Origin: Porogramme epimiltina | Taxonomy: Eukaryota > Basidiomycota > Agaricomycetes > Polyporales > Polyporaceae | Direction of reading: 5' to 3' | Assembly (NCBI GenBank): GCA_900155495.1 | Contig: FTLJ01000047.1 | Span: 1-37,379 of the forward strand | Length of the DNA: 37,379 nt | Translations under genes and position numbers: made by a program | Shown: piece by piece, positions 1 through 10,549 of the stretch | How the letters are laid out: each line of letters opens with the position of its first letter | How positions within the stretch are numbered: the first letter of the stretch is position 1 | The notes under the pieces: generated by a model | What the model saw: the letters and a program-made list of their open reading frames with translations, nothing else | What the model was told of the DNA's origin: nothing | Databases searched by the model: none

Positions 1-301
1 CGTCGGCGGGGACGATGTCGAGGAAGAGGGGAGGGGAGGGCGGGCGGGGGGCGTCGAGGCTGGAGTCTGAGCCAGACGAGCCGCGGCGGCCGTGTCCGTG
101 TCCGTGGAAGGAAATGTGGCTGATCCGCCGCTTGAGGCCGCTCACGATGCGCTTGACGCCCTTGAGCTGCATCTCGGGACTTGCGTTAGGATGATTCGGG
201 CTGGGGCTCGACGGGGGACTCTGCGCGGGCGCAATCGCCGAGGCGGTGGACTGGGTGCGCCGGCGGGGGGTGGAGGGGAACTTGGGGTGGAAGGACGGCA
301 T
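1..301 (-). CDS. 5' part of an unrecognised basic Ser/Pro-rich protein (runs off the left edge)
   Basis: An open frame starts with ATG at 301 and reads 100 codons to the window edge without a stop. An in-frame TAG lies about 15 codons upstream, which supports this start. The product begins MPSFHPKFPSTPRRRTQST. It is rich in Ser, Pro and Arg, has a basic stretch around residues 54-67 (VKRIVSGLKRRIS) and then a short His/Gly run (HGHGHGRRG). This looks like a disordered, basic N-terminus, possibly nuclear or membrane-contacting. No domain is visible in the part present and I do not recognise the family. GC content is high, as in RED and unlike the island to the right. The call rests on the open frame and composition only. 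Confidence 0.5.
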   Translation of the reverse strand, partial: MPSFHPKFPSTPRRRTQSTASAIAPAQSPPSSPSPNHPNASPEMQLKGVKRIVSGLKRRISHISFHGHGHGRRGSSGSDSSLDAPRPPSPPLFLDIVPAD

Positions 302-1529
302 GGCGGGCTTGCGGGGGGCTTCAAGGTAAGGAACGGGCTGGCTGCTACATCTGTTGCTGGGGCGGCGGCGGGCTGGCGAGGCGCATTTTATACACGTTCT
401 CTCGTTCCATGACATACACGCGCCCGTCGCCCCCGTCCGGCGTGGGCGACTCTGCCGCGGGCGATCTGGAGTGCGCCGCGCGGGCTGCATCGGCCACGCC
501 CCATGTCACGCTCCGCTTCCGCACCGACCCCCTCCCCTCCTCCTGACGCCCGCCCCTTCCGCACCACGCCCCTCCCGGCTGTCAACACATGCATGATCCC
601 GCCCTCTTCCTCCGAACCCCCTTCCCACTCCCCGCCACGGCCCTGCTCTTCTCTCGACGCTCCCTGCGGCTTCGGGCACGGCGCGCGCGATTCGGATGTG
701 GTGGCGGCTCCGGCACAGCTTGTGTATGTCCAGGACCGTTCCAGACGTCTAGGCCCCGCAACCAGAGCAGTCCACTGTCAGGGTGCAGTCACGCTCCCTA
801 CCCCGCATCCCACCTGCGACACAATCACCTTATCTCAGAAACAAATCATCTCCCCACCTTCGGAATGCGCTTACCGCAGTCTCCCGCCGCCTGATGTTTG
901 CGAAGTCGGCCTCGGAATAGAACCTTCCAACTGAGTCCTCGGCGACTAGGAGATGAAAATTGAGCGTGCCGACGCAGCGTGTCGGACGAATCTGCCGGCT
1001 TCCGAACGTGGCCTCTACAGGGTATACCATAGAATGCACAAGGTTCACATTGTTTAAGCTCTCGAGAAGAAGAGAAGACGTACAGGACCTGGACAATGCG
1101 GCACAAGCACCGCGTAATCGCCGCCCCCCTCGCGGACTTCAAAGCTTATTTTTCTAAATGTCCTTGTAGTCTTCTTCCCGGTGGCCTAGTATGTATTAGG
1201 GTGTATCAGACGGTCACTATTCAGAACACACTTGGTTGCAATTTAATCAAAGCGATAAGCACATGAGGTCGGACTGTTATTGCTATGACTTGCATTGTGC
1301 ATAGACGATTCTTGTCTCGTGCAAGTTGCTACACCAGAGTCGGTGATTAGAGGCATATTACAGTCGTAACGTAAGACGGACTCACTGAGTCCATAAGCCG
1401 ATGGAGTAACCACCAACATGGAAAAGACAATTCACACAGTATCAGGATGGTCGTTGAACGCTCGTTGTGTTTCCTCCACCACTCCGCGGGATATAGATAC
1501 ATGAAGCAATACACACCCCCGAAGAAGCC
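302..1529. other. Intergenic, no gene recognised
   Basis: The stretch lies between the divergent 5' end of the left-edge gene and the 3' end of RED. Positions 302-800 are GC-rich and give several short overlapping frames on both strands with biased composition, none of which resembles a protein. From 1150 the sequence becomes AT-richer with frequent stops. It probably holds the promoter of the left-edge gene and the 3' untranslated region of RED. Confidence 0.5.
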
Positions 1530-3290
1530 TTACGATGCGCCCTTCTTGTCCGTATAGGCCTTCAACCTAACCCCAACATCAGCTTCGCACCCTCTGTCCA
1601 CACAGAAAGTAACACTCACCTCTGATAATCCCGATCAACCTTCGCCTTCACCTCCTTCTCGCTCGGCGCGCCGCCGCCGCCTCCGCCACCTCCCCCGCCG
1701 GCCTTCCGCTTCTCCTTCCGCGCCTTCCTCTTCTCCGCCTTCTCCACTTCGTCGCTCATCGCCAACATTTCCTTGATCGACGGCATCGCCGACGACGCGA
1801 GCGGCTGCAGCCGTATCGGCCGCTCCTCCTCCACCTCCCCGTCCTCTTCCTCGTCCCCCGGCCGCGGCGGGCCCCCGGGAGACGCCTCCCGCGCCGCCCC
1901 GCCAGGGGAACTGGGAGCAGGCGCAGGTGGTGGGGGCGTCGGCTCGCGCTCGTCGTCCGAGGTAGCGAGCCACTTTCCTGGCTTCAGCGGGGCGGGCTCA
2001 GGCCTGCTCTCGTCCTCGTCCGCCCGCCGCGGGCTCTTCTCGCCCGCCCGCCCCGAGTCGCTGTCGCTGCCGTCGTCGTCCCCGAGGTCGACGCCGGTGT
2101 ACTCCCCCGCGCCCGCAAAGATATCGAAGTCTTCGTCCATGGGTTCCGGTTCCGGCGCTGGCCTCCTTGCAGCCGTAGACCCCGTCGGAGCGGACGCGGA
2201 CGACCCTCTGTCTTCGGGGTGGCCGTCCGCCGCGACCTCCGTGTCGTTCTCCGCAGGTGCAGCGGCAGCGGTGGGGGCGCCCTCCGCAGGACCGACCTTA
2301 CGCTTCTTCTTACGCTCCACGCCGCCCTCGCCCTCGCCTGCTTTCGCCTTCTTCTTGCGCTTCGTCCCAGCACCCTCCTTCCCTCCAACAGGCTTGAACC
2401 CGATGGGCTTGAACTTTCCCGCCCGCTTCGCCTCCTCCAACCCCGCCGCATCCACTGGCGGCGGCGGCGGCTTGGCGTCACTTGCAGCCCCGCCCGCGCC
2501 GCGCTTGCTCTTCAGCTCGCGCAGGATGTCCGCGCGCGTGCGTTTCCCCCCTTGGCTGGCCGACCCGGGTGCAGCGGCGGAGGCAGAAGCGGGGGCGGCG
2601 GTCGACGCGAGGTACGCCTCCTCGAGCGAGACGTCTTCGGTCGCGGCGGTCTCAGCGGCGACGCGAGCGCGGTTCTGCTCGAGGAGCGCGAAGTCGAGGC
2701 CCTTCACGAGCACGGTGTGCTCGCTGTCCCCGCCGAGGTACTTGCGCTGTGCCTCGACCTGGAGGAGATAGCGACGAGGGTGTTAAACTTGAGATTATAG
2801 TATGGCGGGGATGCGAAGTTAGACAGAAACGCACCGCTTCGCGATCTTCGTTCTCGGCGTTGCGCCGTTCGAAGTCCTCGGCCAACGCTTCCACCTATAC
2901 ATGAGATATCCGTCAGCACTGAGCACCGCCCACGCGAGGGCAAGCCTCGTAGCGTCAGGCCGTGCCCGCGCGCGCATACACACACCGCGACCGCCGTCCT
3001 AAGCAAGCACGCACCTGCGCGTAGTCTCCCTTCAAGCCCAGCCGCCGCTCCTCCGCGCGGTCGCGGTACGCCTCCCCGTGCGCGCCCTTCTTCAGCGTGC
3101 GCGGCTTGAACGCGGGCGCATCCCCTCCGCCGCCCGCCTTTTGCTTCTGCTCCTTCTCCTTCTTCTTCCCGCCCCCCGCCGCGGCGAGGAGCGAGCCGCG
3201 GACGTGTGAGCTGGAGGAGGAGGCTTTTGCTGCCTTCGAAGACGATGCACCGGTAGTGGATAGAAGCAGGCGGAAGGATTCTTGGTCCAT
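1530..3290 (-). CDS. IK (RED) homologue: RED/IK-like spliceosomal protein
   Basis: Four exons, transcribed leftwards: 3290-3015, 2894-2835, 2758-1620, 1566-1530, giving 503 aa. All introns are GT-AG and keep phase. Exon 1 begins MDQESFRLLL and carries YRDRAEERR (residues 75-83). Exon 3 opens with KYLGGDSEHTVLVKGLDFALL-type sequence (residues 118-138). Both blocks match what is known of the N-terminal RED domain of human RED/IK, a component of the spliceosomal B complex in the nucleus. The middle (about 170-460) is a long low-complexity stretch of Lys, Glu, Pro, Ala and Gly. The tiny last exon adds RLKAYTDKKGAS, which restores the conserved tail and is missed if the TGA inside the third donor is taken as the stop. 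An upstream in-frame ATG at 3353 exists, but the conserved part begins at 3290. A broken copy of exons 1-2 lies at 6925-7330. Confidence 0.85.
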
Positions 3291-3549
3291 GGCCCGGACG
3301 TGGAGGGAAGGGGGCAAAAGGAAAGCAAGAGGAACGCGGCACCAGTATGGCAACTCGCATGTGCGTGACGCGGGGATGGGCGCCTAGTATATTCATCAGC
3401 TCATCTTTGCACTCGACCGTCCAACGTCTGCATCTCCGGACAAGTAATGCGGATGAACGCGCCAGCCCTCAAGCTAATGTCATTTTCAATGCCAGATGAC
3501 ACAGCAAGCTAATATATGTGTCGCAGACTTCCTCGACCTCCCCTCCGGA

Positions 3550-3892
3550 GGTTGGTTCCTTCAAATATAGATTCTGCTCTTCTTTGTGCTAACTTCCTCT
3601 TCATTTTATGTGATATGTGCGGAGCCCGGGATGAGACGGAGTGGTGCGCGCGCTGGACGTAAGCGATGACGAGGAGGCGCAGATGAGAGAGCGCCTGGCG
3701 GGAAGGATCAAGGAGGAGAGGAAGGATGATACAAACGACGCGGGCGCAGGGGTAAACGTAGACGCGGACACGGAATAGGACACGAGGCGCAGTGTCCACA
3801 ACTGGCAGGTGCCTTAGAAGGAGACGAGAACGCGAGACGGGAAATATGGAACGTAAGATGGCGCGTGCACTGCGACGCCCTGGCAATGTACA
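3550..3892. repeat. Dispersed repeat, copy A (upstream of RED)
   Basis: This stretch reappears in the same orientation at 21703-22070. By eye, roughly 70-75 percent of bases match over about 350 bp with small indels. Shared landmarks, in order, are TTCCTTCAAATATA, ATTCTGCTCTTCT, GATACAAAC, GTAAACG-AGACG, GAGGCGCAGTGTC and a closing AATGTACA. Reading frames are not conserved between the copies, so it is probably a non-coding mobile or degenerate element. No terminal inverted repeats or target-site duplications were identified. The copy sits about 260 bp upstream of the RED start and might overlap that promoter. Confidence 0.65.
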
Positions 3893-4113
3893 AAGCGCGA
3901 TGCCGAAGATTGATCTCGGGACAGTCTACAAAGCTTATAATGTCCGTGGGTATATACTACACAGGGTATACAATCGTACGTTTCTTACATGAGGCCTGAT
4001 CAAGGCTTAGCACGTTGTAAGTCTTGCCCGCATTCGAGCGTCTGAACCATTGTCATAGTCGTTGATACCATTCTCGTTGGCAGTGTCCCTTCTTGTCCGC
4101 TGAGATTCATGAG
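3893..4113. other. Short intergenic, nothing recognised
   Basis: AT-richer sequence between the dispersed repeat and the decayed deoxyribosyltransferase-like gene. No gene or clear repeat was seen. Confidence 0.4.
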
Positions 4114-4680
4114 TCATGTTTGCGAAGTCTTGTTGGAGAGTCGCCTAGTGATAGTGTCGACGAACTCCTCAAACGTCTCCACCATCTCAATCCCGTGGCG
4201 CGCATACGATCTCGACGTCGCCCTTGCACTAGAAGCCATTGGGGCACTGAGCTACGAGGAGGCCCGTGTCCGCGAGGAGGTCAAGCCCAAGGAGCGAGAT
4301 CGGGCTCACCGTGCCCGGCTGGAAGTACATCACGGCGGCTTCTGCACCGTCTTGCACGTCGAGCTCCCAGTTGACCTGCTACGCGAACTCGGGGTGCCGC
4401 TTGCCCTGCTCCCAAGAGCTTGTCCAGTGCTAAGTTCCGGTGTGGGTTGAAGACCGTGGCGCCCGCGCACCCGAAAGCGTGCAGGAGCTGTGCGGTCATC
4501 GTACATTGCCATTGCACTGCGACATTCATCTCGATCTAGCCCGCGAGGAAGGCCAAAGGGACGCCCGCAGGCAGGGTGACTGGGATAGGTTCCGGGGCTA
4601 TGTAGACATGAGTGCCTTCTACATCTTCGTCTCTGGTCTTCTGGAGGCTGACAGTGATCGAGTTGCTGTTGATCAGGGGC
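4114..4680 (-). pseudogene. Decayed nucleoside 2-deoxyribosyltransferase-like gene
   Basis: Read leftwards, this shows the same order of motifs as the three intact paralogues to its right, but broken. PVTLPAGVPLAFLAG is followed at once by an in-frame TAG where Ser is expected, then IEMNVAVQWQ and TVFNPHRN. After a frame change come QVNWELDVQDGAEA, VMYFQPGTVSPISLL and a conserved-looking QCPNGF, with further in-frame stops before and between them. A last frame change gives GIEMVETFEEFVDTITRRL and a TGA at 4116-4114. The Glu expected in the LLELG motif is Gly here (LLGLD). At least three stops and two frameshifts make a functional product very unlikely. The sequence seems to derive from a somewhat different subfamily than its neighbours, because MYFQPGT and QVNWELD fit it better than they fit paralogue 1. 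Confidence 0.8.
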
Positions 4681-5839
4681 TTGGCCAGCCTATACCTCCG
4701 CGATACCAGCTGAGGTGCTCTCTGTAAGGGTGATTCTTGCCGCTGGGAAGATGCTGTCAACGGTCGCAAACACGCTGGGTAGTACCTTTTGATTTATGAA
4801 CTGGTTAACTATGGACACGATGATTTGCACGGGCTGAGCGAATGCGGAAATAATTGCTTGCCTGGGTTAGGTGAGTGTGGACATATTTGTGAGCTCTCCG
4901 GGAAGTTGGTAGACGCGGCGAGTGATGGTGTCTGAGCGTCAGGGAGCTATGTGTCGGAGGGTGGGGAAGAATCCAGTTGTATGTTGTCGTCGAATTTAGA
5001 TATGTCCGAAGCAGGCTAAGGCCGTTCTCGGACTGAAGCGGGGTGCCGAGGCAAGGCGGTACATGTACATCCCTCATCGGTCGGTATGCTAGCGTGTACT
5101 CACATGGAAACCGAGGGCAACAGGCGGTGGTGGCTAAGACTACCAGCGGTGAGTAGATGAGCAGTCACAATTGCGTTTGATAGCACAACGCGTCCGTGAC
5201 ACTGCCATACTCCAGGTTCGGCATAAATCCCCTTGCAGTGGCAGAAGAACTTTGGCATAAGGCTGCTAATGCCGTACACCCCTGTCCTGTGCCAAAAGCT
5301 GCTACGTGTATGGAAGTCCGCTTTAGGCGATATTTTCTTGTCACGGAGGTATAGCGACGGCGCCCAGCACGGGCACAACGGAAATACGAGCATGTAAAAT
5401 TCAATACGCAGATAGAAGAGGCTGTGCAAGGCGAATATCGTATCACAGCCGCATGTTCCGCCCATTCTCACTCGTGTCTTGAGCATCACTTGGCTGACAA
5501 GGGAAGCAACTATAGCATCGGCGCCCTCGGGACACTACCACACATGCATTGGGCGGTGGGGGCGCACATACAACAAACAAGGCTAACACTGGGCCAGTAG
5601 TACAGTCTTCATAAGCATATCAGCTTCCAAACATCCCCACAAGCGAGTTCTAATGCCCCAGCCTTAGCGGAAGAACTCCAACCTTGCATCTGTGATCCGC
5701 CCGAGCTGTACGCGATGAGACAGTATAGTGGTACTCATGTATGACGGGTGCACACAAGGGTGATATCATCTACAGTCGTCGAGTAAGCACAAAAACGGAA
5801 GCTGTGGTCCGCAACGACTTGACACCTCACCAATCTTTG
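4681..5839. other. Intergenic, no gene recognised
   Basis: Several frames of 75-130 codons occur on the minus strand around 4805-5489. They have no recognisable motif, contain many Cys, His and Tyr residues in no pattern, and overlap one another in different frames. I read this as non-coding or long-decayed sequence. Confidence 0.45.
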
Positions 5840-6334
5840 CTACGACTGCAGCCTTTTCGTCACCTCTGCGACCAAGTCGTCCAGCGTGTCCACCAGCGGA
5901 ACGTCAAACCGTGCACAGACCATCTCCACTTTGCCCTTGAGCGAAACCTCTTCGTGGCAAAACACTACCACGTTTCTCTTGCTCGCGGTCATCCCGAGCT
6001 CGAGGAGCGTCACTAGGACGTCCGTGTTGGGGAGCAAGCAGACCACAACGATATCCGCGCGGTCCAGCTGCTCGAGCTCCCACTCCACCTGCGCTTTGAA
6101 GCGCGGATCGGACCTGCGCTCCACCCAGGTGTCGTCCTGGTCGTCCCGTCGCGGGTCGAAGATCGTCACGGGCAAGTGCGCGAGGCGTTGCGCAAAGTGC
6201 ACCTGCCACGTATCGGACCCCTCGATGGAGCCTGCGAGGAATATGGACTGGCCTCGAATGGAAACGATGGGTGTGGGGGCTCTGTAAATGAGAGCCGCAG
6301 TTTCTGTTGAGAGACTGGTGTTCCCTGGAGGCAT
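5840..6334 (-). CDS. Nucleoside 2-deoxyribosyltransferase-like protein, paralogue 1
   Basis: Single exon, 164 aa, apparently complete and cytosolic. Visible motifs are GQSIFLAGSIEG (28-39), TWQ (42-44), VTIFDPRRDD (56-65), QVEWELEQLDRADIVVV (82-98) and LLELGM with Glu112. This order is that of the nucleoside 2-deoxyribosyltransferase-like family (Pfam Nuc_deoxyrib_tr_2 type). In characterised relatives a Glu in an ELG motif forms the covalent glycosyl intermediate, and related enzymes either move deoxyribose between bases or hydrolyse nucleotide N-glycosidic bonds. Glu112 is the candidate nucleophile by inference. The substrate cannot be read from the sequence. The gene is the simplest copy of a local same-strand family (4114-4680 dead; 8323-9009; 10440-11174). 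Confidence 0.8.
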   Translation of the reverse strand: MPPGNTSLSTETAALIYRAPTPIVSIRGQSIFLAGSIEGSDTWQVHFAQRLAHLPVTIFDPRRDDQDDTWVERRSDPRFKAQVEWELEQLDRADIVVVCLLPNTDVLVTLLELGMTASKRNVVVFCHEEVSLKGKVEMVCARFDVPLVDTLDDLVAEVTKRLQS

Positions 6335-6924
6335 GGCGCTTGACTCCGTAGCTATCTGAGGTGAAGCGATGAGAGCAGATGAAGGTGCCTAGTTGTGGTA
6401 GTTGGGGATGGGTTTCGGCTGTGGCGTCGATTGGAGATCAAGGGAGCACAGTGCAAGGTCAGAATTGTCGCTCAAGTCATGGCTACGGCAGAATTCACAC
6501 CTTGGGACTCTTCGGGAGGTATGCGGAAAGATGATGAGGCGCTGAAAGATAACGGGTGCCATCGATGAAGGGAGAAGGAGATGAGTGATTGAGTTTGGCC
6601 AGGGCACCTATCCTATATTAAGCGTCAGAGTATTAATTATCGGTCTCAACTACCGCGGAGCAAAATCAGATGTTCCTACTAGAGAACAGAACCAGCAGTC
6701 TATATTACGAACTCAGACATAGCCGACACCTGCAATGTCCGACAGAGCAATGTCAGGCGTTCATTCACGTAGACTGGTCCGTGTCCGCCTTTTCGCCTGG
6801 CACGACACGGCAGAAGGAGAAGGAGTAGGTGTTGAAGAGTGGTATGCATCCTTGCACGAGATGTTCTCTGTCCTAACAAAGGCATTGGTGAGGGGAGAGG
6901 AGGATAATACAAAGGCAGAACAAC
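6335..6924. other. Upstream region of paralogue 1, no gene recognised
   Basis: The stretch contains pyrimidine-rich minus-strand sequence just upstream of paralogue 1, as is common for fungal promoters and leaders, and an AT-rich core near 6610-6660. The short frames on both strands show no motif. Confidence 0.4.
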
Positions 6925-7330
6925 GGACCACTTCCTAGTCCTTATTCCCGGACGTTCAGAATCTTCGGATAAGGCCTCTACCTATATAGAATATACACGT
7001 CAGCACTGTGGACTGATTGTTGCGAGCACGAGGACATACTTTTTAGAGGCAAGTCAATGCAAGCACACACCCGAGCATAGTCTTCTTACATCCGCCGCCG
7101 CTCCTCCGCATGATCGCATTACACCTTCCCGTCTGCACTGCTCTTGAGTGTGCGTGGCTTGAAGCCGGGAGCATCCCAGTCCACCTCTTGTTATCCCCTC
7201 TTCTTGCCGCTTTCCACCACAGCGAGGAGAGAGCCGCCCACACGGAGGATGAGTCAGTAGTAGAGAGGATCTAGCGGAAGGATTCTTGACCCATGGTCTG
7301 CCGTCGAGGGAGGATGCCAGAGGAATGTCA
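6925..7330 (-). pseudogene. Decayed DNA-level copy of RED exons 1-2
   Basis: This matches RED positions about 2831-3330 in the same orientation. Landmarks are ACCTATATAGAATATACACGT against ACCTATACATGAGATATCCG (intron 1/exon 2 edge), CCGCCGCTCCTCCGC, TGCGTGGCTTGAA, CAGCGAGGAGAGAGCCG and GCGGAAGGATTCTTG-CCCATGG around the start codon. The copy begins MGQESFR and meets TAG at codon 8 (7273-7271), where RED has Leu, and several deletions shift the frame later. Intron 1 sequence is included, so it arose by DNA duplication and not from a processed transcript. The matches were made by eye; the exact limits need an alignment. Confidence 0.75.
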
Positions 7331-8322
7331 CCACGTGCGGCACGGCATACGCGGCACCCGATCGGTGAGTGCCCCGGTCGAGACGGCCCGGAGACGGCCC
7401 GGAGACTTCCTGAGTCACTCCTTGGGCTCCCGGAGTGCCAGCCAAAATAGGATCTCCACAGGTCAGTTCAGAATAACTATCATATTGGTGACATCACGGT
7501 GTATACTCAATTCTGAGATCGTTCATTCCTTGTGACAATGGGCGGAGCCCCTCCAGCGCAAGCCCTGTCAACGCCAGCTCACCTGCTTTCGAACTAGATT
7601 TCCACAGGCATTATCTGCTGGACTATCCATTCGATGCTTCCTGCGCGTGTAGGAGGATTGGTGCGCCAAGCCCACGGAAGGGTTGCCCGAATACCTCGTG
7701 TAAGTCTGGGACTCCGATCTTCATGCCGAAATGAACTCATACTGCGTGCTGACTCCCGTATCTGGCGCAGTTTGCTATCGAGAATCTCAGAGATGTTCTT
7801 CGGGGTGCACGCGATCGCCCAGAAAGAGCTCGACGTGCCGCTGATCGTCCAAACCCAGCTGCCTTCTCTCTTATCGTGCATGTCGAGTACTCTTCTGATC
7901 TTCGAGAAATGTTAATGTTCCAGCACCGTACGGTATATTGTGCGGCCAATCTTCCGTCTCAGTGGGCTTTATTTGCCAACCCTTCAATATTGCTAGTGTC
8001 GCTCTGCTTTCCGCTTTGCCAATCTAGTACCCTCCGCCTTGAACTTGATGCATGGTTGCGCCAGCCGTGTCGGGGATTGATCTTTCGTTATAATACATCC
8101 CTCTAATGTCTGGCGTTTAGAGATGGCACGCTAACAAACTGTGTTCAGAAAACATGGTAATAAGCTATGCCGCGGATTCTTCCCGATTGTCGTCTCTGCT
8201 CTTCTCGGTTGTCCCAAGTATCGTTGCAAGAGCTCTGAACGGAAGCTCAAATATGAAGTTAGAAGATTCCACGTCGCTTTTAGTACATATGACCACTACG
8301 CATATACGAAAAAGACCACATG
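7331..8322. other. Intergenic, no gene recognised
   Basis: Overlapping frames of 93-95 codons lie on opposite strands near 7594-7915, without recognisable motifs. A short direct duplication GAGACGGCCCG-GAGACGGCCCG occurs at about 7379-7402. Nothing else stood out. Confidence 0.4.
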
Positions 8323-9009
8323 CTACGTTGATTTCGGGATGACAGTAACGTTATCAGTCTGTGAACTACGAGTCTTCTGACCCCGAACCTCTACGATGAT
8401 CCTTTCAACGAACTCGTCGAAGCTATCGACGATGATAATGCCTTTCCGCTCGCACACAATCTCCACGTTCCCCCTACGATAGAAGTTCTGTGGGCAACCA
8501 ACTATCATCTTCCTCCCTCCCGCGCACATGCCGAATTCGAGCAGAGCCGTCGAAGCCTTCGTCCCCGGGTCGAAGTACATCGCGATGACGTCCGCCCTCG
8601 CAATATAGTCGAGCTCCCATTTGACTTGCTCCGAGATCTGCTCATCAGTGGCTACCTGTTCCCACCCTGGGTCGAGGTTGTCGCCGCGCGGGTTCAAGAT
8701 GCTGATAGGGAGGTTCGACAGCCGACTGGTGACGCGGGCTTGCCAGTCTCCTGTTTCGCCCGTCTCGAGCGAACCCGCCAGAAAGACTTTCGTCCCTCGT
8801 ATTTCTCTGCGATGTGGGGCTTTAAGCACTTGGGCACGTGCGGGAATGGATATGGCGGCGAAAGCGGAGGCGAAAATGGATATGAAGATGGTGTAGGCAC
8901 GTGTTAAAAGGCGAGGTATCCGCATGGCGCTGGCAGCGGCCTTCACAGACGGTTGAGGACGGGGAGAACGCGGGACACAAACTGGATGGGAAACGATAAT
9001 AAGGCTCAT
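8323..9009 (-). CDS. Nucleoside 2-deoxyribosyltransferase-like protein, paralogue 2, with N-terminal hydrophobic segment
   Basis: Single exon, 228 aa from the first ATG (9009); a second ATG at 8925 (Met29) would give 200 aa. Family motifs are GTKVFLAGSLE (72-82), DWQ (88-90), ISILNPRGDN (102-111), QVKWELDYIARADVIAMYF (128-146) and LLEFGMCAGG with Glu158 as candidate nucleophile. Unlike paralogues 1 and 3 it has a hydrophobic stretch around residues 39-55 (YTIFISIFASAFAAISI) preceded by Arg residues. From Met29 this would resemble a signal peptide or signal anchor, with ARA just after it as a possible cleavage site. The enzyme may therefore work in the secretory pathway, at a membrane or outside the cell. 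The C-terminal tail (GQKTRSSQTDNV onwards) is longer than in paralogue 1. Substrate unknown. Confidence 0.8.
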   Translation of the reverse strand: MSLIIVSHPVCVPRSPRPQPSVKAAASAMRIPRLLTRAYTIFISIFASAFAAISIPARAQVLKAPHRREIRGTKVFLAGSLETGETGDWQARVTSRLSNLPISILNPRGDNLDPGWEQVATDEQISEQVKWELDYIARADVIAMYFDPGTKASTALLEFGMCAGGRKMIVGCPQNFYRRGNVEIVCERKGIIIVDSFDEFVERIIVEVRGQKTRSSQTDNVTVIPKST

Positions 9010-10549
9010 GATATAATAGGGGGAAAGTCATTTACACATCGAGGGCTCACTAGATACGGTAGCCGTGGTGTGGTCAAGAAGGTATCATAAAACATAAAAC
9101 GAGAGGCGTCAAGTCATGATTGAGACGGGGACATATATCTTAAGGAATGGTGTGACTCACAGTCGTTCCGACACTTTCTCTGAACTGCCCTGAACTCGTG
9201 AGGTTGACCGAGGACGCTGGTGGGCTTGAATCCTCAGAGTATCGTTGGCCAACAGGAAGGTTTTGCAGGTGGTCGGGTTAAGCAATAGCAGCCGGGTGGG
9301 GTGGCGCGCGCAGGGTATTGTCAAAGAGTGATGATACGAAGTATTAGCTTGAGAGGAAGCCTGGCAAGTTTGGGATGGGCTGGAGGGAGGATGGTAGCGG
9401 ATAGTCGGTGGCGGCAAGTGGCGGGGAGAGAAATCCACATATACCCCATATCACGTGAGCCTAGCGCGTGGCAAACTGGTCTTCTTTCCGCCGTGTCATA
9501 CTCAAGCACACCCCGCAAGCCTTCGTTTGTCATTTGTATACGTGTTGCGTAAGAATGCAATAAGCGCAGTGCCAAGCGTGGTGCAGAAATGGTGTGATAC
9601 TCCTCACGCCCCCCCGGGTCCATGAGTTCTGCATACATGGCGTAGCCAGAGTATACGTAGGGAATGCTCACAGGAGCCGAATACATCATAAGTCTTGACT
9701 CCTCGTTAGCACCCGTATGTCATATAACCTATATAGCTACCGATACACCCCCGCCGTGCAAAGTTTCCTCGTCTCAACTCGATGCCACGTCGCTTGCACA
9801 AAATATTGGGATTTTTCTAGCGGCGCATCCCGCCCTAGCAGCACCCCGCAAGCGAGCGAGAGTTTACGGAAAAACTGAGCTTGAGGAACGTGTTCGTGCT
9901 TTTCGTCCCCAGCAGGTGGGCTCCCGCGCCACATCGAGCTCCTAATTGAGCCGCGCCATGAACTCGGGACTATGTCAAGCTGCCTCGAGTCACTGACGCA
10001 GTACTTGCGGCGCAGGCTTAAAATTGACACGTTCTAACAGACGAGCGAAGAAGGAAGTTGTGTGAACATTGTACGCTGCTCGAGTACCCTGAAAGCGATC
10101 TCAATCGGATTATATGGACAACTGCGTGGATTCGAAACGGAACGTGCCCGCTGTAATGAAACCTTCTAGTAGATATCTCTGAGCCGCTGTGAAATCATTG
10201 GCGTGATCTATACCGCCTCCTTTCCACGAGGCATGATGGCTGTCCACCCTAATCGCCATACACAGGCGGCTGATACTGGAGCAGTGGCACTAGCTGCATT
10301 TAGCGAAAGGTATATCGCATTGTGAATGGTCGTACAACTGACACATCACGTCTTCTCGGAAAAACCTTCATCAGCACCCTGAACGAAGCACGGTCATGAG
10401 AGTCCTAAATAGGGGTTAGGGGGCTCGACGGTTTTACGTTCAATTACGAGATCTGAGAGCCGAAACTGAAACACGCCGGATATGATAAGCAACTACGAGA
10501 CGGCCGACTAAGAAAAGCCTCACTATACATGGATGCATGACACAACAGC
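9010..10549. other. Intergenic, no gene recognised
   Basis: About 1.5 kb between paralogues 2 and 3. Frames of 83-122 codons at 9157-10030 occur on both strands, overlap each other and show no family motif. The part next to 9010 is probably the promoter of paralogue 2. Confidence 0.4.

Noticed and set aside
1773..2771. 332-codon plus-strand frame opposite RED exon 3
   Set aside because: It is a shadow of the GC-rich, low-complexity Lys/Glu/Ala/Pro region of RED; its Ser/Pro/Ala-rich product has no motif.
4093..4727. Plus-strand frames of 93-113 codons
   Set aside because: They lie opposite the decayed deoxyribosyltransferase-like gene, whose motifs are clear on the minus strand.
6700..6960. 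Possible third copy of the dispersed repeat
   Set aside because: Only a short match (TTGTAT-AT...CCTCTCC on the minus strand) is seen; not enough to separate from chance in pyrimidine-rich sequence.
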